Shown here: positions 26,728-34,424 of the stretch, one piece after another
Layout: every line of letters begins with the position of its first letter
How positions within the stretch are numbered: the stretch's first letter is position 1
DNA from: Georgenia soli
GTDB taxonomy: Bacteria > Actinomycetota > Actinomycetes > Actinomycetales > Actinomycetaceae
NCBI RefSeq assembly: GCF_002563695.1
Contig: NZ_PDJI01000004.1
Span: forward strand, 3,038,001-3,102,000
DNA length: 64,000 nt
Reading direction: 5' to 3'
The notes under the pieces: generated by a model
The model's input: only the letters and a program-made list of their open reading frames with translations
Database searches by the model: none
What the model was told of the DNA's origin: nothing
Program-made: the position numbers and the translations under genes

Positions 26728-27735
26728 ATGACGTTGCAGACCGCCTCGCTGGCACCGGCCGCGAGAGCCGTCCGGGTGCTCGGGAACGAGCTGACCGAGA
26801 AGAGCCTGCGCCTGCACCTGGAGGGGCTGCCGGGCGTGGACGCCGTCGGGCTGGACCAGCGGGCGGCGGCGCTGGGGACGAGGTCGATCAAGACGACCTC
26901 GAAGGCCTGGGCGATCGACAAGGCGATCTCGCTCATCGACCTGACCACCCTCGAGGGCGCGGACACGCCGGGCAAGGTGCGCTCGCTGGTCGCCAAGGCG
27001 GTGACCCCGGACCCCACTGACCCGTCGACGCCGCGCCCCGCCGCGGTGTGCGTCTACGGCGACATGGTCCCGGCCGCCGTCGAGGCCCTCGGGCCGCTCA
27101 AGGGCCTGGACGACGGCGGGATCAACGTGGCCGCCGTCGCCACCGCCTTTCCCAGCGGGCGGGCGTCCCGGGAGGTGAAGCTCGCCGACACCGCCGACGC
27201 CGTCGCGGCGGGGGCCGACGAGATCGACATGGTCATCGACCGCGGGGCGTTCCTCGCGGGGCGCTACGGGAAGGTCTTCGACGAGATCGTCGCCGTGAAG
27301 GAGGCCTGCCGCCGCCCGGACGGCACCTCCGCGCACCTCAAGGTCATTCTCGAGACCGGCGAGCTGGCGACCTACGACAACGTCCGCCGGGCGTCCTGGC
27401 TCGCGATCCTCGCCGGCGGCGACTTCATCAAGACCTCCACCGGCAAGGTCTCGCCGGCCGCGACCCTGCCGGTCACCCTCTTGATGCTGCAGGTCGTGCG
27501 GGAGTGGCACCGGCTCACCGGGGAGCGGATCGGCGTCAAGCCCGCGGGCGGCATCCGTACCTCGAAGGACGCGATCAAGTACCTCGTCACCGTCGCCGAG
27601 ACGGTGGGGGAGGAGTGGCTCGACCCGCACCTGTTCCGGTTCGGGGCGTCCAGCCTCCTCAACGACGTGCTGCTGCAGCGTCAGCGCCTCCGCACCGGCC
27701 ACTACTCCGGCCCCGACTACGTCACGATCGACTGA
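26728..27735 (+). CDS. deoC: Deoxyribose-phosphate aldolase
   Basis: Cleaves 2-deoxyribose-5-phosphate to glyceraldehyde-3-phosphate and acetaldehyde. 335 residues, the longer DeoC type with an N-terminal extension. The Schiff-base lysine is in GGDFIKTSTGKVSPAATLPV, the assisting lysine in GVKPAGGIRTSKDAIKYL, and the catalytic Asp region in GADEIDMVID. GGAGGAA precedes the ATG. Six bases separate it from an aldehyde dehydrogenase gene, which would remove the acetaldehyde. Confidence 0.96.
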   Translation: MTLQTASLAPAARAVRVLGNELTEKSLRLHLEGLPGVDAVGLDQRAAALGTRSIKTTSKAWAIDKAISLIDLTTLEGADTPGKVRSLVAKAVTPDPTDPSTPRPAAVCVYGDMVPAAVEALGPLKGLDDGGINVAAVATAFPSGRASREVKLADTADAVAAGADEIDMVIDRGAFLAGRYGKVFDEIVAVKEACRRPDGTSAHLKVILETGELATYDNVRRASWLAILAGGDFIKTSTGKVSPAATLPVTLLMLQVVREWHRLTGERIGVKPAGGIRTSKDAIKYLVTVAETVGEEWLDPHLFRFGASSLLNDVLLQRQRLRTGHYSGPDYVTID

Positions 27736-27741
27736 GGTCAC

Positions 27742-29394
27742 ATGAGCTTCCTCGACTACGCCCCCGCGCCGGAGTCCACGGCGATCCTCAACCTGCGGGA
27801 GTCCTACGGGCTCTTCGTCGACGGCGAGTTCGTCGACGCGGACGGCTCCTCCTTCGCGACCATCTCGCCGGCGACCGAGCAGCACATCGCCACGGTCGCC
27901 GCCGCGAACGCCGTCGACGTCGACCGTGCCGTCGCGGCCGCCCGCCGTGCCTACGAGAGCACCTGGTCGCGCCTGAGCGGCACCGACCGGGGCAAGTACC
28001 TCTTCCGCATCGCCCGGCTCGTGCAGGAGCGCTCGCGCGAGCTGGCCGTCGCGGAGAGCCTCGACAACGGCAAGCCGATCCGGGAGAGTCGCGATGTCGA
28101 CGTCCCGCTGGTGGCGGCGTGGTTCTTCTACTACGCCGGGTGGGCCGACAAGCTCGACCACGCCGGCCTCGGCCCGGCGCCGCGTGCGCTCGGGGTGGCC
28201 GCGCAGGTGATCCCGTGGAACTTCCCGCTGCTGATGCTGGCGTGGAAGATCGCGCCGGCGCTCGCGGCCGGGAACACCGTGGTGCTCAAGCCGGCGGAGA
28301 CGACGCCGTTGAGCGCGCTGCTCTTCGCCGAGATCCTCCAGCAGGCCGACCTGCCGCCCGGGGTGGTCAACATCGTCACGGGCGCCGGGGACACCGGGGA
28401 GGCACTGGTCAACCACCCGGACGTGAACAAGGTGGCGTTCACCGGCTCGACCGCGGTCGGCCGTGCGATCGCCCGGTCCGTGGCCGGGACTGGGAAGAAG
28501 GTCACGCTCGAGCTCGGCGGCAAGGCCGCCAACATCGTCTTCGACGACGCGCCGCTGGACCAGGCGGTCGAGGGCATCGTCAACGGCATCTTCTTCAACC
28601 AGGGGCACGTGTGCTGTGCCGGGTCGCGGCTGCTCGTGCAGGAGAACATCCACGACGAGGTCGTCGACCGGTTGAAGGACCGGCTGTCGACCCTGCGGCT
28701 GGGGGACCCGCTGGACAAGAACACCGACATCGGCGCGATCAACTCCGCGGAGCAGCTGGACCGTATCCGCACGCTCTCGCGGATCGGCGAGGAGGAGGGG
28801 GCGGAGCGCTGGTCCGCCCCGTGCACGATCCCGGAGAACGGGTTCTGGTACGCGCCGACGATCTTCACGAACGTCTCCACCTCCCACCGCATCGCGCGGG
28901 ACGAGATCTTCGGCCCGGTGCTGTCGGTGCTGACGTTCCGCACGCCCGCGGAGGCGGTGGCGAAGGCGAACAACACCCCGTACGGCCTCTCGGCCGGGAT
29001 CTGGACGGAGAAGGGCAGCCGGATCCTTGCCGTCGCCGACCGGCTGCGTGCCGGCGTGGTGTGGGCGAACACCTTCAACCGGTTCGACCCCGCCTCCCCG
29101 TTCGGCGGCTACAAGGAGTCCGGCTACGGGCGCGAGGGGGGCCGGCACGGTCTCGCGGCGTACCTCGAGCCCGCCGTCGGATCCGTGGCTGCGACCGAGC
29201 CGGCGCGGGCGCCTGTGCGGGTGGAAGGACACCGGGAGGAGCGCCGCTCCGACGCCATGGGTGACGGCGGGACGAGCACCGTCTCGACGGTGGACACCGT
29301 CGGCGCCACCGGCGGGGAGACCCCCGACACGGCTGAACCAGCGACGGGGACGCAGCGCGGCGGGTCCCGCCGGAAGAAGGGGGAGACCCGATGA
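27742..29394 (+). CDS. Aldehyde dehydrogenase family protein with low-complexity tail
   Basis: 550 residues. Residues 20-480 are a complete aldehyde dehydrogenase: VIPWNFPLLMLAWKIAPALA, FTGSTAVGR, general base Glu257 in TLELGGKAAN, and Cys291 in NQGHVCCAGSRLL. The residue two before the catalytic Cys loop is His where most members have Gln. The last 65 residues are Thr/Gly/Glu-rich and end in GSRRKKGETR, with no known domain. Directly after deoC, it probably oxidises acetaldehyde to acetate with NAD. The ATGA overlap couples it to a second, shorter homologue. Confidence 0.92.
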   Translation: MSFLDYAPAPESTAILNLRESYGLFVDGEFVDADGSSFATISPATEQHIATVAAANAVDVDRAVAAARRAYESTWSRLSGTDRGKYLFRIARLVQERSRELAVAESLDNGKPIRESRDVDVPLVAAWFFYYAGWADKLDHAGLGPAPRALGVAAQVIPWNFPLLMLAWKIAPALAAGNTVVLKPAETTPLSALLFAEILQQADLPPGVVNIVTGAGDTGEALVNHPDVNKVAFTGSTAVGRAIARSVAGTGKKVTLELGGKAANIVFDDAPLDQAVEGIVNGIFFNQGHVCCAGSRLLVQENIHDEVVDRLKDRLSTLRLGDPLDKNTDIGAINSAEQLDRIRTLSRIGEEEGAERWSAPCTIPENGFWYAPTIFTNVSTSHRIARDEIFGPVLSVLTFRTPAEAVAKANNTPYGLSAGIWTEKGSRILAVADRLRAGVVWANTFNRFDPASPFGGYKESGYGREGGRHGLAAYLEPAVGSVAATEPARAPVRVEGHREERRSDAMGDGGTSTVSTVDTVGATGGETPDTAEPATGTQRGGSRRKKGETR

Positions 29395-30245
29395 CACGCC
29401 TGGCGGTGCCGAAGACCTACAAGCTCTACGTGGGCGGGAAGTTCCCCCGCTCCGAGAGCGGCCGCACCTACGAGGTGACGACGGCGGACGGGCGCTTCCT
29501 GGCCAACGCCGCGAGGGCGAGCCGCAAGGACGCCCGCGACGCCGTGCGCGCCGCCCGGTCCGCCCAGCCCGGGTGGGCCGGCGCGACGGCGTACAACCGC
29601 GGGCAGGTGCTCTACCGGATCGCCGAGCTGCTCGAGGGACGCCGGGCCCAGTTTGTCGCGGAGGTCCGTGAGACGGAGGGGATCGAGGAGGCAGCAGCGA
29701 CCGCCCAGGTGGACGCCGCGATCGACGTGTGGGTCTGGTACGCGGGCTGGGCCGACAAGTACGCGCAGGTCGCCGGCAACGCCAACCCCGTGGCCGGGCC
29801 CTACTTCAACATCTCCGCGCCCGAGCCGACCGGTGTGGTCGCGATCGTGGCGCCGCAGGAGTCGGCGCTGCTCGGGCTGGTGTCCGTGGTGGCGCCCGCG
29901 CTGGTGCCGGGCAACACGGTGGTCGTCGTCGCCTCGGAGAAGGCGCCTCTCTCGGCCATCTCGCTTGCCGAGGTGCTCGCCACCTCGGACGTGCCCGGTG
30001 GGGTCGTCAACGTGCTCACCGGCTCGCCGGCCGAGATCGCCCCGTGGTTGGCCGCGCACGCCGACGTCAACGCGTTCGACCTCGCCGGCGCCGGGGCTCT
30101 GGACTGGGTCGACCTCGAGATCGCCGCGGCCGAGACCCTCAAGCGAGTGCTCGCGCCGGTCGACGGTGTACCTGCACCGACGCTCGGCCGGATCACTGCC
30201 CTGACGGAGACGAAGACCGTCTGGCACCCCAAGGGCATGCTGTGA
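29391..30245 (+). CDS. Short aldehyde dehydrogenase homologue lacking the catalytic half
   Basis: 284 residues that align to the N-terminal cofactor-binding half of aldehyde dehydrogenases (KLYVGGKFPRSESGRTYEV, VWYAGWADKYAQVAGN, GVVAIVAPQESALLGLVSVV). The sequence then ends with a short unrelated segment; no catalytic Cys, general base Glu or oligomerisation domain is present. The intact start, the ATGA overlap with the full-length enzyme and normal codon use argue for a maintained protein, not decay. It may be a structural partner or regulatory pseudoenzyme of its neighbour. Its last codons (PKGML and stop) are the first unit of a 23-bp tandem repeat. Confidence 0.85.
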   Translation: MTRLAVPKTYKLYVGGKFPRSESGRTYEVTTADGRFLANAARASRKDARDAVRAARSAQPGWAGATAYNRGQVLYRIAELLEGRRAQFVAEVRETEGIEEAAATAQVDAAIDVWVWYAGWADKYAQVAGNANPVAGPYFNISAPEPTGVVAIVAPQESALLGLVSVVAPALVPGNTVVVVASEKAPLSAISLAEVLATSDVPGGVVNVLTGSPAEIAPWLAAHADVNAFDLAGAGALDWVDLEIAAAETLKRVLAPVDGVPAPTLGRITALTETKTVWHPKGML

Positions 30246-30319
30246 CGTGGCCCAGGGGCATGCTCTGACGTAGCCCAGGGGCATGCTCTGACGTAGCCCA
30301 AGGGCATGTTGTGACGTAG
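30228..30319 (+). repeat. Four tandem 23-bp repeats beginning inside the last codons of a gene
   Basis: Units at 30228, 30251, 30274 and 30297 follow the pattern CCCARGGGCATGYTSTGACG then TRG. Units 2 and 3 are identical; units 1 and 4 differ at two to three places. Unit 1 encodes the final PKGML and the TGA stop of the short aldehyde dehydrogenase homologue, so the array is a local amplification of that gene end. Each unit has a GCATGC or GCATGT palindromic core and TGACGT. There are no spacers, so it is not a CRISPR array. Confidence 0.9.
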
Positions 30320-30549
30320 CGGGGCCCGCTGGTACGTAAGCGGAACATCCTCCTGTGGCGACGCCACCTGCCGCTGACCGGCATGCGCAGGAGCCGGCGC
30401 GCGGGTGCGCGTCGGCTCCTGGCCTCGGTGGTGGACGGCGGACGGTGCCGCCATGGTGCGGTGCCCTGCTTCGTTGGCGTGCCGCGAGGGATCGGTGAGG
30501 CCGCTCTGGAATCGCCAAGTGCGTGAGGCACCGCGGGACTGCGGCGGTC
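30320..30549. other. Gap between the repeat array and the DUF222/HNH gene
   Basis: 230 bases without a supported gene, between convergent genes. It contains GGGGCCCGCTGGTACG immediately after the array and one long hairpin at 30388-30421 (listed separately). The remaining sequence shows no start codon with ribosome site and no further repeat. Confidence 0.5.
30388..30421. terminator. Bidirectional hairpin between convergent genes
   Basis: A 34-base hairpin with CAGGAGCCG and CGGCTCCTG outer arms, CGCGC/GCGCG inner arms joined by a G-T pair, and a GGGT loop. It lies between the aldehyde dehydrogenase operon and the oppositely oriented DUF222/HNH gene and could end transcription from both sides. 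Confidence 0.6.
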
Positions 30550-32472
30550 CTAGAAGGGTGGGTCGGTGTTGGCGAAGAGGTCGGCCCAGCGGTTTGCGGC
30601 GGCCGGTGCGCCGGCTGGCGGGTCGGGGGTGTGGCGGTACCGGTGGCCGGTGCGGGCGACGGTCCAGATGACGGTGCCGTCCGGCTCGCGGACCACGTCC
30701 CAGCGCTTCGACGTCTTGAGGTTGTGATGCCGCCGGCACAGCGGGTGGAGGTTGCAGACGCTGGTCTGCGCCACGAGGTGCGCGATCGCGGGGTCGTAGG
30801 CGATGCGGTGGTCCAGGTCGCACACCACCGACGGCCGGTTGCAGCCGGGGAAGGTGCAGGTGACGTCGCGGGCCCGGACGGTGCGGGTCAGGTCCGCGCC
30901 TGGCCGGTAGGCCTTGGTGGAGAGGTCCTTGAAGTGGCCGTGCTCGTCGGTCAGCAGCGCCCGCCAGGTCGCGTCCTGCGCGAGCTCGCGGGCCAGCTCG
31001 GCCGGGATCGGCCCGTACCCCGCCAGATATCCCGCCTGGTGGTCCAGGCCGAGCAGGGTCCCGGCCCCGACGGTGATCTGCGCCCCGGCCCGGGCGAGGC
31101 GCCCCGACGGCAACGGGTGCCCGGCCAGGTCCACCCCGCGGTCCAGGACCGAGGCGAAGAGGTCGACGAACGCGTCCGCCTGGACCTGCTCCCGGGTCCG
31201 CTCGTCCGACTGGTCGCCGTCCACGGCGGCATCGGCCAGCGCGCGCAGGGCGGTCTTGATCGTGTGGGCGTGGTCGGCGCGCACGTAGGCGGTGATCCAG
31301 GCCATCGCGTCCGGGGCGGGGGTGATGGTGACCTTCCGCGCCGCGTGCTCGCGCTGGCGCCGCTCCACCCCGGCGTCCGGGTTCACGCTCAGCGCGGCGG
31401 CGCGGAGCCGGTTGCGCAGCTTCGGCCCCGAGAGCCGGTCGGCGTCCTTCAGCAGCCCGGTCACGACCCGGCGCTGCTGACCCGTGGTCAGGCCCGGCTC
31501 GCGGGTGGTGAGCACGGTGGCCTTGCGGGAGTCGATGCGCCCGGTGGTCAGGGCGTCGGCGACCTCGGGGAAGGAGTCCAGGGCGGCGGCGAGGTCGACC
31601 TTCATGGCGCCGACGGTGCCGGTGGAGCCGAGGCGGGCGCCGATCTCGGCGGCGGCGGTCTTGGCGGCGGTGCCGGTGGTGCCGTGCCGGTCGGTCAGCT
31701 CGCGGACCAGGACGGCCTGCTGGGCCGTGGCCCAGGAGGCCAGGCGTTCGAAGGCGGCGATGCCCTCGATCAGGGTCGCGTCCCCGACCTGGGCGGGGGA
31801 GAGGGCGGCGAGAGCGGTGGCCAGCCCGGGCCCGCCCGGCAGGGCCTCCAGGGCCGAGGCCCCGGCCGCGTCCGCCTCCCCGTCCACCAGTCCCCGCCCC
31901 AACGCCTCGGCCAGGCCCGGGTCCCCCGGCGCGGGCACCGGCCCGCTGCTCGGGACCGGCGCCGCGCCCGTGGGCACCACCGCCCACCACGGCAACGAGG
32001 AGACTGCACCATCAGCGGCAGCGGCGCCCTCCCTGGACGAGCCACCGCGGGAAGGAGAGAGCAAGGAGCCGGAAGAGAGAGGGACGTCGGAAGAGGAAAC
32101 GACGTCGGCAGCGGGCTCGTCATCGACGGCCGAGGCGCCGCCATGGGGTCCAGTGGCCGAGGCGCCGCCATCGGGTGCCGTGGCCGAGGCGCCGCCATCG
32201 GGTGCCGTGGCCGAACCGCCGCCATCCGGTGCCGTGGCCAAGATGGCGCCCGCCGAGTCGTCGTCGCCCGAGGTCACGGGCGCGTCCTCCGCCAGGCCGG
32301 CCGGCGCCCCGACCTCCCACACCAGCTCCGAGGAGGGCGGGTACAGCGCGACACCGGCCGCCACCCAGCCGCCCACCACCTCGGCGAACGCACGCTCCAG
32401 GTCCGACACCAAGGCACCCGAGGCCCCGGCGGCACCCTGAACGCCGAACCCGCTCACCCCGTCCCTGACCAT
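30550..32472 (-). CDS. DUF222 and HNH endonuclease domain protein (13E12 family)
   Basis: 640 residues. A variable N-terminal region with four 9-residue repeats of the type ATAPDGGGS (about residues 80-115) precedes the DUF222 domain (about residues 190-480), and a C-terminal HNH motif reads TCTFPGCNRPSVVCDLDHRI followed by NLHPLCRRHHNLKT, with metal-binding Cys and His present. The family is multicopy in many actinobacteria (REP13E12 in M. tuberculosis) and behaves like a selfish or recombination-associated element, though its activity is little known. The ATG at 32472 is chosen because TAGTGT lies seven bases upstream; an ATG at 32502 is the alternative. It interrupts the nucleoside island. 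Confidence 0.9.
   Translation of the reverse strand: MVRDGVSGFGVQGAAGASGALVSDLERAFAEVVGGWVAAGVALYPPSSELVWEVGAPAGLAEDAPVTSGDDDSAGAILATAPDGGGSATAPDGGASATAPDGGASATGPHGGASAVDDEPAADVVSSSDVPLSSGSLLSPSRGGSSREGAAAADGAVSSLPWWAVVPTGAAPVPSSGPVPAPGDPGLAEALGRGLVDGEADAAGASALEALPGGPGLATALAALSPAQVGDATLIEGIAAFERLASWATAQQAVLVRELTDRHGTTGTAAKTAAAEIGARLGSTGTVGAMKVDLAAALDSFPEVADALTTGRIDSRKATVLTTREPGLTTGQQRRVVTGLLKDADRLSGPKLRNRLRAAALSVNPDAGVERRQREHAARKVTITPAPDAMAWITAYVRADHAHTIKTALRALADAAVDGDQSDERTREQVQADAFVDLFASVLDRGVDLAGHPLPSGRLARAGAQITVGAGTLLGLDHQAGYLAGYGPIPAELARELAQDATWRALLTDEHGHFKDLSTKAYRPGADLTRTVRARDVTCTFPGCNRPSVVCDLDHRIAYDPAIAHLVAQTSVCNLHPLCRRHHNLKTSKRWDVVREPDGTVIWTVARTGHRYRHTPDPPAGAPAAANRWADLFANTDPPF
32129..32236 (-). 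repeat. Four 27-bp in-frame minisatellite units in the DUF222/HNH gene
   Basis: Units start at 32129, 32156, 32183 and 32210 and encode nine residues each (ATAPDGGAS type). The two middle units are identical over 27 bases except at the edges; the outer ones have diverged. The unit length is a multiple of three, so copy-number change keeps the frame. Confidence 0.85.
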
Positions 32473-32479
32473 GCATCGA

Positions 32480-32485
32480 ACACTA
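32480..32485 (-). promoter_or_regulatory. -10 box of the leaderless DUF222/HNH gene
   Basis: TAGTGT on the minus strand with a seven-base spacer (TCGATGC) to the ATG at 32472. No ribosome site precedes the start. Confidence 0.5.
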
Positions 32486-32535
32486 GTGCGACCCACCGAC
32501 ATCCGCCCGGGCTGCCGGAGATCTGTGGACAGGAC

Positions 32536-32649
32536 GGCAGGCGGAGTGGCGGTGGACGGACCAGGCGGTCGACTGGCGGCGACGGACTACCGCCGGCTGG
32601 TGGTGGCGGACCGGCAGCCGGAGTAGCGGTGGACGGACCAGGCGGTCGA
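32536..32649. repeat. Pair of 37-bp direct repeats upstream of the DUF222/HNH gene
   Basis: Copies at 32536-32572 and 32613-32649 differ at two positions and are offset by 77 bases. The shared core is GCGGTGGACGGACCAGGCGG. They fill the gap between the DUF222/HNH gene and the phosphosugar mutase gene. They could be remnants of an element edge, or protein-binding sites; no gene lies within. Confidence 0.85.
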
Positions 32650-32700
32650 TGCACTGCCGAACCGGCGGCCGGTGTGGCGGTACACGGACGAGAGGCGTTC

Positions 32701-34395
32701 CTACATCTCGACCGCAGCCGCGACGTCAGCGCGCAGGGCCTCCATCCGGAGGGACGCCGTGTGCCTGGCGGTGCTCACGTCAGGCACCGACGGGACGATC
32801 ACCTCCAGGTAGCACTTGAGCTTCGGCTCGGTCCCGGAGGGCCTGATGATCACGCGGTCGCCCGCAGCTGTGAGGTAGAGCAGTCCGTCCGTGGGAGGCA
32901 GATCCTCGGAGCCGGTCGCGAGGTCGGTCGTCGTCACCACCGGGGAGCCGGCCAGCGTGGTGGGGCCGCCGGAGCGGAGCCGGGCCATGGTCGAGGTGAT
33001 GAGGGAGAGGTCCGACACCCGGACGGAGATCTGGCTCGTCTCGTGCACGCCGTGGCGCTGCGCCAGGTTGTCGAGCGCCCCGACGAACGTCTCCCCGTGG
33101 TCGTTCAGCTGCGCGGCCAGGTAGGCGATCCGCACGGCCGCGCTGATGCCGTCCTTGTCGCGCACGGCGGCCGGGTCCACGCAGTACCCGATCGCCTCCT
33201 CGTAGCCGAAGACCAGACCCTCGGTGCGCGCGATCCACTTGAACCCGGTCAGCGTGGTCCGGTGCTGCAGGCCGTGCGCCTGCGCGATCCGCGCGAGCAG
33301 CCGCGAGGACACCACCGAGCTGGCGAGCACGCCCCGCCCGGCGAACGCGGCGGCCACGCCGGTCTGCTCACCGAGCAGCGCTCCGATCTCGTCGCCGGTG
33401 AGCTGGCGCCAGCCGCCGATGACGTTGCGGTCGGGCACCGCCATGGTGCACCGGTCGGCGTCGGGGTCGTTGGCGAGGACGAGGTCGGCGTCCACGGAGC
33501 GTGCGAGGTCGAACGCCAGGTCCAGGGCGCCGGGCTCCTCCGGGTTGGGGAAGGCGACGGTGGGGAAGTCCGGGTCCGGGTCCGCCTGCTTGGGGACCAC
33601 GTGCACGTCGCCGAAGCCGGCGCGGCGCAGCGCCTCCACCGTCGTCGCACCGCCGACGCCGTGCATGGGCGTGTAGACGATCCGCACCTCGCGGGTGTGC
33701 CGCGGCGGGACGAGGGAGACCACCCGCTGCAGGTACGCCTCGTGGATCTCGGGCCCGAGCACCTCCCAGCCGCCCTCGGCCAGCGGCACGTCGACGGCCC
33801 GGGGGGCGGCGGCGATGCGCTCGGCGATGCGGGCGTCGTACGGCGGCACGATCTGCGCGCCCTGGCCCGCTCCGGTCACCGCCCGGCCACCGAGGTACAC
33901 CTTGTAGCCGTTGTCCTGCGGCGGGTTGTGGGACGCGGTGACCATCACCCCCGCGTCGGTGCCGAGGTGCCGGACCGCGAAGGCGAGCACCGGCGTCGGC
34001 AGCGGCTCGGGCAGGAGGAGGGCCCGGCCGCCCGCGGCGGTGACCACGGCGGCGGTGTCCCGGGCGAACTGCGCGGAGCCGTAGCGCGCGTCGTAGCCGA
34101 CGGCGACCGTGAAGCCCCGGCCCACCTCGCCGGCGAGGAAGTCGCTGAGCCCGGCCGCGGCGCGGATCACCACGGCGCGGTTCATGCGGTGCGGCCCACC
34201 GCCCAGCGCGCCCCGCAGCCCGGCGGTCCCGAACTCGAGGGGGCCGGAGAACCGCGAGTCGAGGTCGGCCTGCGCGGCGAGCGCGTCCTCGCCCGTGCCG
34301 GCGGCCCGCTCGACGAGCTCGGTCAGCTCCGTCCGCGTGCGCTCGTCGGGGTCGGCGGCGATCCAGGCGTTGACCTCGTCGGCGGTGACATTCAT
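32701..34395 (-). CDS. Phospho-sugar mutase (alpha-D-phosphohexomutase superfamily)
   Basis: 564 residues. The phosphoserine loop is TASHNPPQDNGYKVY, the metal loop is NDPDADRCTMAVP, and the C-terminal phosphate site is RPSGTEPKLKCY. It belongs to the branch annotated pmmB in mycobacteria and related to phosphoglucomutases and phosphopentomutases. It is 29 bases downstream of purine nucleoside phosphorylase on the same strand, and no DeoB is present, so it may convert (deoxy)ribose-1-phosphate to the 5-phosphate. That role is inference from position; glucose or mannose phosphates are alternatives. AGGAGA lies before the ATG. Confidence 0.92.
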   Translation of the reverse strand: MNVTADEVNAWIAADPDERTRTELTELVERAAGTGEDALAAQADLDSRFSGPLEFGTAGLRGALGGGPHRMNRAVVIRAAAGLSDFLAGEVGRGFTVAVGYDARYGSAQFARDTAAVVTAAGGRALLLPEPLPTPVLAFAVRHLGTDAGVMVTASHNPPQDNGYKVYLGGRAVTGAGQGAQIVPPYDARIAERIAAAPRAVDVPLAEGGWEVLGPEIHEAYLQRVVSLVPPRHTREVRIVYTPMHGVGGATTVEALRRAGFGDVHVVPKQADPDPDFPTVAFPNPEEPGALDLAFDLARSVDADLVLANDPDADRCTMAVPDRNVIGGWRQLTGDEIGALLGEQTGVAAAFAGRGVLASSVVSSRLLARIAQAHGLQHRTTLTGFKWIARTEGLVFGYEEAIGYCVDPAAVRDKDGISAAVRIAYLAAQLNDHGETFVGALDNLAQRHGVHETSQISVRVSDLSLITSTMARLRSGGPTTLAGSPVVTTTDLATGSEDLPPTDGLLYLTAAGDRVIIRPSGTEPKLKCYLEVIVPSVPDVSTARHTASLRMEALRADVAAAVEM

Positions 34396-34424
34396 GTCGT
34401 CGGTTCTCCTCAGGACGTCGTGCT

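Noticed and set aside
26546..26731. A 61-codon gene just before deoC
   Set aside because: It reads through slippage-type repeats, has no convincing ribosome site, and its GTGTGT composition follows from the repeat. Its ATGA overlap with deoC is noted as a finding, but it is not supported as a gene.
30228..30319. CRISPR array
   Set aside because: The 23-bp units are directly adjacent with no spacers and there are no cas genes nearby.
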